Notes under the pieces: generated by a model
Told to the model about the DNA's origin: nothing
Database searches by the model: none
The model's input: the letters and a program-made list of their open reading frames with translations, nothing else
Source: Anaerocolumna cellulosilytica
GTDB lineage: Bacteria; Bacillota; Clostridia; Lachnospirales; Lachnospiraceae
Length of the DNA stretch: 64,000 nt
Direction of reading: 5' to 3'
NCBI RefSeq assembly: GCF_014218335.1
Contig: NZ_AP023367.1
Coordinates: forward strand, 77,001 to 141,000
Made by a program: the position numbers and the translations under genes
Shown: positions 1 to 8,676 of the stretch, one piece after another
Layout of the letters: every line of letters begins with the position of its first letter
Numbering within the stretch: the stretch's first letter is position 1

Positions 1-1244
1 AAGTTATTAGCAGAGGCTCCGCCGTCTACCTTTAAGGTGTTTAGTAACAGGCCGGAATCCTGTTCCATTGCTTTTAGAACATCGTAGGTCTGATAAGCAA
101 TGGATTCTAAGGACGCACGAATTAAATGCGCTCTGTTAAAGCCCCTTGTCATACCGACAATCGTCCCTCTGGCATACTGGTCCCAATAAGGAGCTCCAAG
201 ACCGGAAAAGGCAGGAACTACGTATACACCATTGGTATCCGCTACAGATTTGGCAGCTTCTTCAGACTGGCTGGCGGTGCGAATAACCTGAAGCTCATCT
301 CTAAGCCACTGTATCACGGCACCTGCTACAAAAACGCTGCCTTCTAAGGCATATTGAATTTTACCTGCTTCGCTGGCAGCGACAGTAGTCAGCAGGCCAT
401 TTTTTGAAGTAATTATATCTTTACCAGTATTCATTAGCAAAAAGCATCCGGTACCATAGGTGTTTTTCACTTCACCCTGTTCAAAACAGCATTGTCCAAA
501 GAGTGCTGCCTGCTGATCACCGGCTACTCCCGCAATGGGAATTGAAGAGCCAAGCAGACCTGATTCTGTATGTCCGAAGATATGGCTTGAAGGTTTTACT
601 TCGGGGAGCATGGATGCAGGAATGTTTAGAAGCTTTAGAAGTTCTTCATCCCATTGTAATCTTTTTATATCAAACAACATGGTTCTTGAAGCATTTGTAT
701 AGTCCGTTGCAAAGACTCGGCCATTGGTTAATTTCCAAATAAGCCAGGTATCAACGGTTCCAAACAGTAGATTTCCTTTTTCAGCTTCCTTTCTTGCATC
801 GCTTACATGGTCTAAAATCCAGCTGATTTTTGTACCTGAAAAGTATGCGTCCGGAATCAAACCTGTTCGCTCTCGAATCAATGTATCATATCCCTCATTT
901 TTTAGGTTTAGAATGATATCAGAGGTTCTGCGGCACTGCCATACAATCGCATTATATACAGGTTCACCTGTGTGCTTATTCCAAACGATGGTGGTTTCTC
1001 TTTGGTTGGTGATTCCAATTGATACAATTTCTTCTGCTTTGGTACCTATTTTTGCCATTGCCTCTGTGGCAACACTAATTTGTGAAGACCAGATTTCCAT
1101 TGGATTATGTTCTACCCAGCCGGATATGGGATAGATTTGGCTAAACTCCTTTTGCGCGATGCTCACAGCCTGCCCTTTTTTATTAAATAAAATACATCTT
1201 GAGCTGGTTGTGCCTTGGTCTAAGGCCATAATATATTTTTTCAC
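1..1244 (-). CDS. glpK: Glycerol kinase, 3' end missing (off left edge)
   Basis: Reading the minus strand from a GTG at 1244 gives a protein beginning [20 protein letters not shown], the FGGY-kinase phosphate-1 motif of glycerol kinase. It continues through [11 protein letters not shown] and [10 protein letters not shown] to VDGGASANN at the window edge. About 414 codons are present of the roughly 495 usual for the family, so some 80 C-terminal residues lie outside. The start is set by a GGAGG six bases upstream of the GTG; an in-frame ATG five codons later is less well spaced. The enzyme phosphorylates glycerol to sn-glycerol-3-phosphate in the cytoplasm. The gene is divergent from proS, and no GlpF or GlpP partner is visible here. 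The family assignment is secure. Confidence 0.95.
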   Translation of the reverse strand, partial: MKKYIMALDQGTTSSRCILFNKKGQAVSIAQKEFSQIYPISGWVEHNPMEIWSSQISVATEAMAKIGTKAEEIVSIGITNQRETTIVWNKHTGEPVYNAIVWQCRRTSDIILNLKNEGYDTLIRERTGLIPDAYFSGTKISWILDHVSDARKEAEKGNLLFGTVDTWLIWKLTNGRVFATDYTNASRTMLFDIKRLQWDEELLKLLNIPASMLPEVKPSSHIFGHTESGLLGSSIPIAGVAGDQQAALFGQCCFEQGEVKNTYGTGCFLLMNTGKDIITSKNGLLTTVAASEAGKIQYALEGSVFVAGAVIQWLRDELQVIRTASQSEEAAKSVADTNGVYVVPAFSGLGAPYWDQYARGTIVGMTRGFNRAHLIRASLESIAYQTYDVLKAMEQDSGLLLNTLKVDGGASANN

Positions 1245-1436
1245 AGGTTACCTCCGCATGATATGTTTTGCTTTCTACGGTTCTCCATACCGTCATACTA
1301 TCTTATGGTAGATTATACTATTATTTTACTTTTAATACAAGGCAGACAAAAGATTCATATAGGTTAGAGGGTTAAAAAGAGACTACTAGTGGCAAAATAA
1401 AAATAGAAAAATCATTAAACAGTAGAATAATACAAC

Positions 1437-1465
1437 TTGACAAAAAGTAATAACTAACATAAAAT
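1437..1465 (+). promoter_or_regulatory. Sigma-A type promoter of the proS T-box transcript
   Basis: TTGACA at 1437-1442 and TAAAAT at 1460-1465 are separated by 17 bases, immediately ahead of the T-box leader. Confidence 0.7.
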
Positions 1466-1474
1466 CATGAGTAT

Positions 1475-1702
1475 AGCGATGATGAGGATTAGTATATAAA
1501 TGTTATCCTGCCAGAGAGAGAATTGATAGGTGTGAGATTCTCAGGAGAGCCTTATAGAACCTACCTTGGAGCACTGTATGAAAATACAGCGTAGGCCGGC
1601 GTTAACGGTATTTAAGGAGAACTGCTTCTGGCAGTTAATTAGGGTGGTACCGCCGAGGTCTTTCGGTCCCTTGTGGAGGAAAGGCTTATTTTTATGCCTT
1701 TC
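1475..1702 (+). promoter_or_regulatory. T-box leader upstream of proS
   Basis: The leader opens with the GATGAGGATTAGTA signature of T-box stem I. It carries the conserved antiterminator T-box AGGGTGGTACCGC at 1641-1653, whose UGGU can pair with the free ACCA end of an uncharged tRNA. The probable specifier is the proline codon CCT at 1560-1562, inside a GAAC-CTACC context. A hairpin AAAGGC/GCCTTT (about 1680-1702) follows and could act in the terminator form. T-boxes raise transcription when the cognate tRNA is uncharged, here tRNA-Pro. The T-box identity is clear; the specifier position was assigned by eye. Confidence 0.9.
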
Positions 1703-1754
1703 TATACTTACTGATATCAGTAGGTTAAAACAATTTTAAGAAGGAGAGATCATC

Positions 1755-3188
1755 ATGGCTAAGGAAAAGAAATTAGTTGAGGCAATCACCTCCATGGATG
1801 AGGATTTTGCCCAATGGTACACAGATGTTGTAAAAAAAGCAGAATTAGTTGACTATTCCAGTGTAAGAGGTTGTATGATACTAAGGCCCAATGGCTATGC
1901 CCTTTGGGAAAACATTCAGAAAGAATTGGATAAAAGATTTAAGGATACGGGTGTCGAGAACGTATATATGCCTATGTTTATACCTGAAAGTCTGTTACAG
2001 AAGGAAAAGGATCATGTGGAAGGCTTTGCACCGGAAGTAGCCTGGGTTACTCATGGCGGGCTGGAACCTTTACAGGAAAGGCTTTGTGTTAGACCTACGT
2101 CAGAAACTTTATTCTGTGATTTATATTCTAATATCATTCAGTCATACAGGGATTTACCTAAATTATATAATCAATGGTGTTCTGTAGTACGTTGGGAAAA
2201 GACCTCAAGACCTTTCCTGCGCTCTGTGGAGTTTTTATGGCAGGAAGGCCATACGGCACATGCCACTGCAGAAGACGCAGAGGAAAGAACCATTCAAATG
2301 CTCAATGTATATGCAGATTTTTGTGAACAGATATTAGCGATACCGATGATTAAAGGCAAGAAGACAGATAAAGAAAAGTTTGCCGGAGCAATGGCAACCT
2401 ATACAATAGAAGCATTAATGCATGACGGTAAAGCGCTTCAATCCGGAACCAGTCATAACTTCGGAGACGGCTTTGCGAAAGCATTCGACATTCAATATAC
2501 CGATAAAGAAAATAAACTACAGTATGTTCATCAAACCTCATGGGGACTATCAACTCGTATTATTGGTGCTATTATCATGGTGCACGGTGATGACAGCGGT
2601 CTAGTACTGCCTCCAAGAATCGCGCCAATCCAGGTAATGGTTATTCCAATTGCTCAGCACAAAGAAGGTGTACTTGAAAAAGCTGCCGAACTAAAAGATA
2701 AGTTAGGAGCTTTCCGTGTTAAGGTAGACGACACAGATAAAAGTCCGGGCTGGAAATTCAGTGAACAGGAAATGCGGGGTATACCGATTCGTATTGAAAT
2801 CGGGCCGAAGGACATGGAAGCCAATCAGGCAGTAATTGTTAGACGTGATACCAGAGAAAAAGTTGTAGTATCATTAGATGACCTTGAAAAAGAAGTGGAG
2901 CAGATTTTAAACACCATGCAAAATGATATGTTAGAAAGAGCAAGGGTGCATCGAGATACTCATACCTCTGTAGCAGCAGATTATGAGGCGTTCAAAGAGG
3001 TAATTGCTACTAAGCCGGGATTTGTAAAGGCTATGTGGTGTGGAGATAAGGAATGCGAAGATAAAATTAAAGAAGAAACAGGCGCTACTTCTCGTTGTAT
3101 GCCTTTTGAACAAGAGGAAATCACTGAAACCTGTGTATGCTGTGGAAAAAAAGCCAAATCCATGGTCTACTGGGGAAAAGCATACTAA
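1755..3188 (+). CDS. proS: Prolyl-tRNA synthetase (eukaryote/archaea-like type)
   Basis: This 477-residue class II synthetase charges tRNA-Pro. Motif 2 is visible in [20 protein letters not shown] and motif 3 in the [17 protein letters not shown] stretch. There is no editing (INS) insertion between motifs 2 and 3. Instead the protein has an anticodon-binding domain and a C-terminal zinc-binding-type domain with Cys residues (CGDKEC, CVCCGKK) ending in a Tyr. Length and C-terminal domain identify the archaeal/eukaryotic-like form found in some Bacillota rather than the roughly 570-residue E. coli type. AAGGAGAG precedes the ATG. Expression is probably controlled by the T-box leader upstream. 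Confidence 0.96.
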   Translation: MAKEKKLVEAITSMDEDFAQWYTDVVKKAELVDYSSVRGCMILRPNGYALWENIQKELDKRFKDTGVENVYMPMFIPESLLQKEKDHVEGFAPEVAWVTHGGLEPLQERLCVRPTSETLFCDLYSNIIQSYRDLPKLYNQWCSVVRWEKTSRPFLRSVEFLWQEGHTAHATAEDAEERTIQMLNVYADFCEQILAIPMIKGKKTDKEKFAGAMATYTIEALMHDGKALQSGTSHNFGDGFAKAFDIQYTDKENKLQYVHQTSWGLSTRIIGAIIMVHGDDSGLVLPPRIAPIQVMVIPIAQHKEGVLEKAAELKDKLGAFRVKVDDTDKSPGWKFSEQEMRGIPIRIEIGPKDMEANQAVIVRRDTREKVVVSLDDLEKEVEQILNTMQNDMLERARVHRDTHTSVAADYEAFKEVIATKPGFVKAMWCGDKECEDKIKEETGATSRCMPFEQEEITETCVCCGKKAKSMVYWGKAY

Positions 3189-3195
3189 TATAAAA

Positions 3196-3226
3196 TCAGA
3201 GGCTGCTTTTAGAAAGCAGCCTCTGA
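3196..3226. terminator. Bidirectional terminator between proS and the nitroreductase
   Basis: A 14-bp perfect stem (arms 3196-3209 and 3213-3226) with a 3-base loop lies between the convergent genes. Downstream of it the minus strand reads TTTTAT and the plus strand reads TTCTTATTT. Confidence 0.8.
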
Positions 3227-3231
3227 AATTC

Positions 3232-3828
3232 TTATTTGAATATTATAACTCTTTCTTCTAAGGAGTTATATTGTTTGTCAGAAGGTCCGGCAACCGGTTT
3301 TCCAAATGGCATCTGAGCTATTAACTTCCAGGAATTATTTAAGTTCCACGCTTTCTTTACTTCTGCTTCAATCAGCTCACTATAGTGCTGTAAGGAAGCT
3401 CCTAAACCTTCTAATTCCAGTGCGGTCCATACAACATATTGATGCATACCGTTTGCCTGTTGTGCCCAAACCGGAAAGTTATCCTTATATAATGGGAAGT
3501 TTTGCTGTAAATCTTCTATTATGCTGAGATCCTCAAAGTATAAAACAGTTCCGTAGCCAGCTTTAAAGGAATTGATTTTTTCTTCTGTAGAAGCAAACTG
3601 GTCAGCAGGTACAATTGCTTTCAAAGAATTTATAGCGATATCCCATAGTTTATCATGTTCTTTACCTGTTAATAAAACAAATCTGGTACTTTGGGAATTA
3701 AATGCAGAGGGAGTATGTTTTATAGCGTGCTCCAGTACTTCCTTTAATTTATCATCAGATATAGTACTTTCTTTACTTAGGGCGTATATAGTGCGTCTGT
3801 CTTCAACTGCGTTATAAAAATCTTTCAT
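3232..3828 (-). CDS. Nitroreductase family protein (Frm2/Hbn1-like)
   Basis: The 198-residue protein starts MKDFYNAVEDRRTIYAL, with the Arg-Arg FMN-contacting region. It contains the HTPSAFNSQSTRFVLL stretch typical of the Frm2/Hbn1 oxidoreductase-like nitroreductases, and ends with the FGKPVAGPSDKQY motif. Such proteins bind FMN and reduce nitro compounds or quinones with NAD(P)H; some are linked to fatty-acid signalling or oxidative stress. The natural substrate cannot be told from sequence. An AGGAGG sits just before the ATG. A palindrome 90 bp upstream (3917-3928) matches the one ahead of the neighbouring marR gene, so MarR repression is likely. Confidence 0.88.
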   Translation of the reverse strand: MKDFYNAVEDRRTIYALSKESTISDDKLKEVLEHAIKHTPSAFNSQSTRFVLLTGKEHDKLWDIAINSLKAIVPADQFASTEEKINSFKAGYGTVLYFEDLSIIEDLQQNFPLYKDNFPVWAQQANGMHQYVVWTALELEGLGASLQHYSELIEAEVKKAWNLNNSWKLIAQMPFGKPVAGPSDKQYNSLEERVIIFK

Positions 3829-3916
3829 GGGGTTTTCCTCCTGTTTTAAATAAAGTATTTGATTCTTTAAGTTAGTATATGCGTTTCATTTGTTTGGTAT
3901 TTAATGGTGAATATAT

Positions 3917-3928
3917 TACTAATTAGTA
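3917..3928. promoter_or_regulatory. Palindromic operator, nitroreductase side
   Basis: TACTAATTAGTA, a perfect 12-bp palindrome, lies upstream of the nitroreductase gene. It is the core of the longer palindrome next to marR at 4497-4516. Confidence 0.65.
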
Positions 3929-3956
3929 CAATGTGATTATTTTTTAAGGTGTATAT

Positions 3957-4043
3957 AGCTCCCACTGCATGCCGCATCTACTTAAGATGTGGCACTGCCT
4001 TAAATCTGGGTGTGAAATTGTTTTAGTTTTCAATTTCACATTA
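3957..4043 (-). repeat. Dispersed two-hairpin repeat, copy A
   Basis: On the minus strand this 87-bp element starts at the marR stop codon. It has a first hairpin with 10-bp perfect arms (4031-4040 and 4011-4020), then an ACCCAGATT spacer and AGGCAG. A second hairpin with CATCTT/AGATG arms follows, and the element ends in GGCATGCAGTGGGAGCTA. The same order of parts occurs on the plus strand at 20371-20453. It may also act as the 3' end of marR, though no uridine run follows the stems. Confidence 0.65.
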
Positions 4044-4487
4044 GACACCTGATAATTTCTTTAATGTTCTTATTAAATTTCTTTTTTCATCATCTGTTAA
4101 AACCGAAAATATTTCATTAATATTTTCCTTATGCCTTGGAAATATACCTTGTATTAAGGCCCTTCCTTTATCGGTAATCCGAATCAGATTCACTCTTTTA
4201 TCAGCAGGATCGCTGCATCTGCTAACCAATCCATCCTTTACCAGATTATCTATGACTACCGTCATATTGCCTCCGGTTGATAATATTTTATCTATAATCT
4301 CACAAATCCTCAAGTCGCCTTTATGGTATAGTACCTCCAGTACTGCAAATTGTGAAACGGTTAACCCACCTTCCTTTATTGTCTTATACTCCCTTTTATG
4401 AACACTTTGGGAGCAACGGCTTAAGGCAATTAATGCTTTCAGATTAAGTTCTTCTGTATTACCATATTTTGTTTTGTTGTCTTCCAT
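4041..4487 (-). CDS. MarR-family transcriptional regulator
   Basis: This 148-residue winged-helix protein has the MarR layout. An N-terminal dimerisation helix is followed by GGLTVSQFAVLEVLYHKGDLRICEI, then the recognition region ILSTGGNMTVVIDNLVKDGLVSR, then the wing CSDPADKRVNLIRITDKGRAL. DPADKR is the family signature in the wing. The ligand is unknown. A 20-bp perfect palindrome centred about 20 bp upstream of the start probably mediates autorepression, and its core recurs before the adjacent nitroreductase gene. There is no clear Shine-Dalgarno sequence before the ATG because that space is taken by the palindrome and an AT-rich stretch. Confidence 0.92.
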   Translation of the reverse strand: MEDNKTKYGNTEELNLKALIALSRCSQSVHKREYKTIKEGGLTVSQFAVLEVLYHKGDLRICEIIDKILSTGGNMTVVIDNLVKDGLVSRCSDPADKRVNLIRITDKGRALIQGIFPRHKENINEIFSVLTDDEKRNLIRTLKKLSGV

Positions 4488-4496
4488 ACCATTAAT

Positions 4497-4516
4497 ATAT
4501 TACTAATTAGTAATAT
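4497..4516. promoter_or_regulatory. 20-bp palindromic operator at the marR start
   Basis: ATATTACTAATTAGTAATAT is a perfect 20-bp palindrome ending 10 bp upstream of the marR ATG. Its 12-bp centre is identical to 3917-3928. Length and symmetry suit a MarR dimer site. Confidence 0.75.
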
Positions 4517-4651
4517 TGTCAATAGCTTTTAAAAAAATTTATTTGAATTGGGAATTGTTATAAAGATAGATTAGAAGTATAATTGTTACCAATAGTCCTT
4601 CGTTTGTTAATTACTAAACTGAGTCAATTGAATATCCATTTTTATGGAATT

Positions 4652-4721
4652 GGATGAAAGCACCAAAAACAGGTTCTGATGGGGTGACATAGCACCTTTT
4701 TTGGTGATTTCACTTACATCC
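4652..4721 (+). other. Nested stem-loop in the leader of the CPBP gene
   Basis: Three nested pairings can be drawn: GGATG/CATCC outside (4652-4656 with 4717-4721), CACCAAAAA/TTTTTGGTG (4661-4669 with 4698-4706), and GGTG/CACC inside (4683-4686 with 4693-4696). The stem lies 60 bp upstream of the protease start. It could be a leader structure or the terminator of an unseen transcript. Confidence 0.4.
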
Positions 4722-4783
4722 TTGTTATAAAGAAGGATTTTCAATTGCCGAAATTACTAAAACTTATAATAGGAGAGCAAAGT

Positions 4784-5647
4784 ATGAAAAGGGTTGGGAA
4801 TATTATAATATCCATATTACCAATACTGGTATGTTATGGAATCCAGATGGTAGTATATACAGGAACACTTATAATTTATGGTCTCATTCAGGGCTTTCAA
4901 CTAGCTGCAATGGGGGAAACAGATCCGGTTATAGCCACGAAATATATTTTAGGCGGACTAAGTGTAGAGGTATTGTTGTTAATTTCAGCTATATCTGCTC
5001 TGTTGGCTTTGGCGGTATTTGGTATTTGGTATAAGCTGCTTACTAAAACTGAAGTAAGAACGGATTATAGCAGATTTAAGAAGCCTAAGAATCTGATGTC
5101 GATTCTATTTATAGGCATTGGCCTTCAGATTGGTATAACCTTTATCCTTAGCATTCTAGCTAGTTTAAAGCCGGAGTGGTTTGAATCATATGTTAAAGTT
5201 ATGGAGCAGCTAGGAATGGGAAATACCCTGTTATCCACAGTGTATATTGGTTTAATTGCTCCTTTTTCAGAGGAATTCATCTTTCGAGGAGTTATTTTAA
5301 AGTTAGCCCGCAGGGCATTACCTTTCACTGTGGCAAATATATTGCAGGCATTATTGTTTGGTATTTATCACGGCAATCTGGTTCAGGGCATTTATGCCTT
5401 TATTATTGGTATGTTCTTTGGATTTGTATGTTATAAATTAAAAACCATAGCAGGTTCCATTCTGCTTCACATGGTTATAAACATAAGTGGTCTTCTGCTT
5501 GAGTATGTCCTTACGGACCGGGTTCTTCAGATGCCGGGCATGGTAATTATACTGGCAGGCTTATCTATTGCAGGAATTGTCTATGGTACAGTAATGCTAA
5601 CTAAGCGGGACGAGGTGGATGAATTCGATTTATCAAATTATCGTTAA
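4784..5647 (+). CDS. CPBP-family intramembrane metalloprotease
   Basis: A 287-residue polytopic membrane protein with about eight hydrophobic segments. It carries the CPBP (Abi/Rce1-like) motifs: EEFIFRG (EExxxR), followed by a His motif in LLFGIYHGNLVQGIYAF and a last His in LLHMVIN. Members are membrane-embedded glutamate-type proteases, named after prenyl-protein CAAX proteases and bacteriocin self-immunity proteins; the substrate here is unknown. The start at 4784 is preferred because AGGAGA lies just upstream; a longer reading from a TTG at 4745 has no ribosome binding site. The gene stands alone, between marR and the CCA-adding enzyme. Confidence 0.88.
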   Translation: MKRVGNIIISILPILVCYGIQMVVYTGTLIIYGLIQGFQLAAMGETDPVIATKYILGGLSVEVLLLISAISALLALAVFGIWYKLLTKTEVRTDYSRFKKPKNLMSILFIGIGLQIGITFILSILASLKPEWFESYVKVMEQLGMGNTLLSTVYIGLIAPFSEEFIFRGVILKLARRALPFTVANILQALLFGIYHGNLVQGIYAFIIGMFFGFVCYKLKTIAGSILLHMVINISGLLLEYVLTDRVLQMPGMVIILAGLSIAGIVYGTVMLTKRDEVDEFDLSNYR

Positions 5648-5657
5648 TGAAATATAA

Positions 5658-5686
5658 TTGTTATCCCTGAAAAGTTCGGCTATAAT
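5658..5686 (+). promoter_or_regulatory. Promoter upstream of the CCA-adding enzyme
   Basis: TTGTTA at 5658-5663 and TATAAT at 5681-5686 with 17-bp spacing, about 105 bp before the chosen start. Confidence 0.6.
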
Positions 5687-5792
5687 ATAAAGATAGATTA
5701 TGGGATGTCTGAAAGCTAGTTGTTTCGTGGACTTATGTTCAGGAGGAATAGTTTCAGTTACACTATGGGAGAAGATGCAGGAAGGAATTGAC

Positions 5793-7184
5793 ATGAAGAT
5801 ACATTTACCACAAAATGTGGATTATATTATAAATGAGCTGATTAAACATGGATATGATGCTTATGCGGTAGGGGGCTGTATCAGAGACTCTATTCTTGGT
5901 AAAGAACCAGAGGATTGGGACATAACAACCTCTGCGAAACCTCTTGAAATAAAACAGATATTTAAAAGAACCATAGATACGGGAATTCAACATGGAACGG
6001 TTACTGTTATGCTTGATAAGGAGGGGTATGAGGTTACAACATACCGGATTGATGGTGAATATGAAGATAACAGGCACCCTAAAAGCGTGGAATTCACCAC
6101 AAACCTGACAGAAGATTTAAGACGCAGGGATTTCACTATTAATGCCATGGCTTTTAATGAATTAGAGGGTTTGGTAGATGTATTCGGGGGATTAGACGAT
6201 TTAAAAGACGGTATTATCCGCTGTGTTGGAAGTGCAGTGGAGCGATTTGAAGAAGATGCCTTACGGATTCTACGAGCGGTCCGTTTTTCTGCTCAACTGG
6301 GGTTTTGTATTGAAGAGGGAACCATACAAGCCGTTAAGGAAAAGGTGCAAAATCTGGAACATATAAGTGCGGAACGAATCCGTGTGGAGTTAAACAAATT
6401 GCTCCTATCGCCCCATCCCGAAAAACTACTAGACGCTTATAGCACAGGAATAACAAAAACGATTCTTCCTGAATTTAATGCTATGATGGAAAGAGATAGT
6501 GTGGGTTCTCTACCAAAGGAAACCGTAGGTCAAAACACCCTAAAAGCTATAGCATTAGTGGGAAATTCCCATAAGACAGAAACAGTTTTTGGGCACTTAA
6601 CTGAACAAAAAGAATATACGAAGCAGGAAATTTTAATTCTTAAGTGGGCGATGCTGCTTAGGAGGATTGCCGTACCAAGGGATAGTTCAGAAATAGAAGT
6701 AGAAGAGGATTTCATATTTCAGGACAGAGCCAGTGCTGCCACTGCGAAAGAAATATTAAAAAGATTGAAGTTTGATAATGATACGGTTGATACTGTATAT
6801 CGTCTTGTTTTATGGAATACGTACACGATTCCTATAACTGCTGCAAAGTTACGCAGGTCAATATATCAGGTAGGAGCTGATATTATGGAACTCTTATTGG
6901 AAGTGCAAAAAGCAGGTTTGATGGCAGAAAATGCAAGCGATATGGAATGTGAATGTAAAAAACTGGAACAAGCATCGGAGCTTTTATATGAGATAAAAAG
7001 TAAAAAGCAATGTGTTTGTTTAAAAATGTTAAAAATCAACGGAAAAGATTTGATTTCCATAGGATTTAAACCAGGTGTAATCCTAGGTGAAACTCTGGAA
7101 AAGCTTTTGCTTAAGGTAATCGAAGAACCATCCTTGAATGACAGAGATATCCTGCTTAAGATGGCGTCGGGCTATTTAGAATGA
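5793..7184 (+). CDS. cca: CCA tRNA nucleotidyltransferase
   Basis: The 463-residue protein has the class II nucleotidyltransferase head. AVGGCIRDSILG is the GGxxRD motif, EDWDITTSA holds the two catalytic aspartates, and FTINAMAFN and FEEDALRILRAVRFSAQLGF are the ERxRxEL-proximal motifs. EHISAERIRVEL then selects the incoming nucleotide. It adds or repairs the 3'-CCA of tRNAs using CTP and ATP. The start at 5793 follows AGGAAGG; a longer in-frame reading to 5700 lacks a ribosome binding site. No HD domain motif is obvious in the C-terminal half. Separation from poly(A) polymerase is by genome context and the full motif set, so the tRNA role is likely but not proven. Confidence 0.9.
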   Translation: MKIHLPQNVDYIINELIKHGYDAYAVGGCIRDSILGKEPEDWDITTSAKPLEIKQIFKRTIDTGIQHGTVTVMLDKEGYEVTTYRIDGEYEDNRHPKSVEFTTNLTEDLRRRDFTINAMAFNELEGLVDVFGGLDDLKDGIIRCVGSAVERFEEDALRILRAVRFSAQLGFCIEEGTIQAVKEKVQNLEHISAERIRVELNKLLLSPHPEKLLDAYSTGITKTILPEFNAMMERDSVGSLPKETVGQNTLKAIALVGNSHKTETVFGHLTEQKEYTKQEILILKWAMLLRRIAVPRDSSEIEVEEDFIFQDRASAATAKEILKRLKFDNDTVDTVYRLVLWNTYTIPITAAKLRRSIYQVGADIMELLLEVQKAGLMAENASDMECECKKLEQASELLYEIKSKKQCVCLKMLKINGKDLISIGFKPGVILGETLEKLLLKVIEEPSLNDRDILLKMASGYLE

Positions 7185-7401
7185 TTCTGAGTTGTATATG
7201 AAAACACTTTATAAATTATTACCACTATAGGTTGATATATTTTTCTATACGGTCGATATTAAATACAAATGAAAAGCTTTTTTGATATCAAATTTATCTG
7301 AAATCCTTACATTTCCTGTCATGAATCAGGTGCATTTATCATAGGATTAAAAGAGACACCCCTATGCAGCGGTGCAATAGTTTGAGTCAGGAGGCTTTCC
7401 T

Positions 7402-8484
7402 ATGGAGGATAGAAATCTAGAACTTTTAAGACAATATAATATAAAAATCTACAACACATACAGAATCAGGGGGGCATATATAGTAGAGACGGATAAGGGA
7501 CTCAAGCTATTGAAAAGCTTAGAGAGTTCGAAAAGTCGTGTCGAGTTTGAGAATACCCTTCTTGAGTATCTAACCGTTCAAAACTACCCTTATGTAGATT
7601 TATATATTAAGAATTCGGCAGGTGAATTAATTACAGAGGATGGTGCCGGAAATCGGTTTGTACTAAAAAACTGGTTTCCCGGGGAGGAATGCAATCTTAG
7701 AAATGAAGCAGACATTGCGGATGCTACAACTAATCTGGCACTTTTACATTCCATGCTGCGTGAGGTACCCTTAACGAAAGAACAGGCAGAATGGAGTACA
7801 TATTCTAATCTTACCGAAGTTTTTGATAAAAGAAACCGTGAATTAAAACGTGTCAGAGGCTATATTCGGGAAAAACGAAAAAAAAATGAGTTCGAAATAT
7901 GTTATTTGAATTGTTATGATGAATTTTATGAACAGTCTCAGCAGGCAGCAGAGATTCTGACGAATTCCAATTATGAAGCCTTAATGCAGGAGGCCATAGA
8001 GCATAAGTATATCTGCCATGGTAATTACACCTATCATAATGTAATTATGATTAATACCAATCAGATTGGCTATAGTAACTGGAAGCCTTCTTATCAAACC
8101 GAATACCTTTCAGCAGCTGGTTTACGTGGAAAAGTAAACGGAAATATGGCAACCACCAACTTTGATAAAGCTTGTATGGGAGTTCAAGTTATAGACTTAT
8201 ATCAGTATCTTAGAAAGGTTATGGAAAAGAATGAATGGGATATTGATCTAGGAAGTAGAATACTTGATACCTATAATCAAGTACTTCCCATTGATAAAGA
8301 TGAGCTTAAGTTATTATATGTACTACTTCTATATCCTGAAAAATTCTGGAAGATAACAAACTTTTATTATAATGGAAAGAAATCCTGGGTTCCCCAGCGC
8401 AATATACAAAAACTTATCGGAATTCAGGAACAGAAAGAAAAAAAGAAGAAATTTATGGAACGACTGGAAGCAACACTGGGTTAG
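7402..8484 (+). CDS. CotS-family spore coat protein (kinase-like fold)
   Basis: This 360-residue protein resembles the CotS/CotI/YsxE family, which has an aminoglycoside-phosphotransferase-like fold. Recognisable parts are the N-terminal beta-rich region with RIRGAYIVETDKGLKLLK, FVLKNWFPGEEC, the helix LALLHSML, and the catalytic-loop equivalent CHGNYTYHNVI. The later stretch NFDKACMGVQVIDLYQYLRKVM corresponds to the metal-binding region. In B. subtilis, family members are spore coat components. The ATG follows TCAGGAGG. It is probably expressed in the mother cell late in sporulation, which is inference from the family. Whether it has kinase activity is unknown. Confidence 0.8.
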   Translation: MEDRNLELLRQYNIKIYNTYRIRGAYIVETDKGLKLLKSLESSKSRVEFENTLLEYLTVQNYPYVDLYIKNSAGELITEDGAGNRFVLKNWFPGEECNLRNEADIADATTNLALLHSMLREVPLTKEQAEWSTYSNLTEVFDKRNRELKRVRGYIREKRKKNEFEICYLNCYDEFYEQSQQAAEILTNSNYEALMQEAIEHKYICHGNYTYHNVIMINTNQIGYSNWKPSYQTEYLSAAGLRGKVNGNMATTNFDKACMGVQVIDLYQYLRKVMEKNEWDIDLGSRILDTYNQVLPIDKDELKLLYVLLLYPEKFWKITNFYYNGKKSWVPQRNIQKLIGIQEQKEKKKKFMERLEATLG

Positions 8485-8576
8485 AGTTACAGTAAGGCAG
8501 TTGCGAAATGATTAAGAATCGAATATAATAGTAAAAATGAGGTTAATTAAGTCAAAAATTCCTTAAGAGAAGTCCC

Positions 8577-8660
8577 TAAGGCATAGCGTCAGGGTATGTT
8601 CCTGCTGTGGTGATATACCCTGGTAAACAAGTCCGGGTAACAGGAGCGTTATGTGCCTTA
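8577..8660 (+). ncRNA. Candidate structured, pseudoknotted leader RNA
   Basis: An outer stem pairs 8577-8585 with 8652-8660 (nine pairs, one G-U). Inside it, 8590-8597 pairs perfectly with 8615-8622 (CAGGGTAT/ATACCCTG), closing a 17-base loop. The loop sequence TTCCTG (8599-8604) can pair with CAGGAG (8641-8646), giving a pseudoknot. The 3' arm of the outer stem ends five bases before the AGGAGG of the next gene. I do not recognise it as a known riboswitch class. Confidence 0.5.
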
Positions 8661-8676
8661 TTACAGGAGGTAAACA

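Noticed and set aside
126-1134. Several plus-strand ORFs at the left edge
   Set aside because: They are antisense to glpK, whose minus-strand frame is continuous and carries clear FGGY-kinase motifs.
5700-5792. 31-codon upstream extension of the CCA-adding enzyme
   Set aside because: There is no ribosome binding site at 5700, and the extension adds Cys-rich sequence absent from the family; the ATG at 5793 has a proper site.
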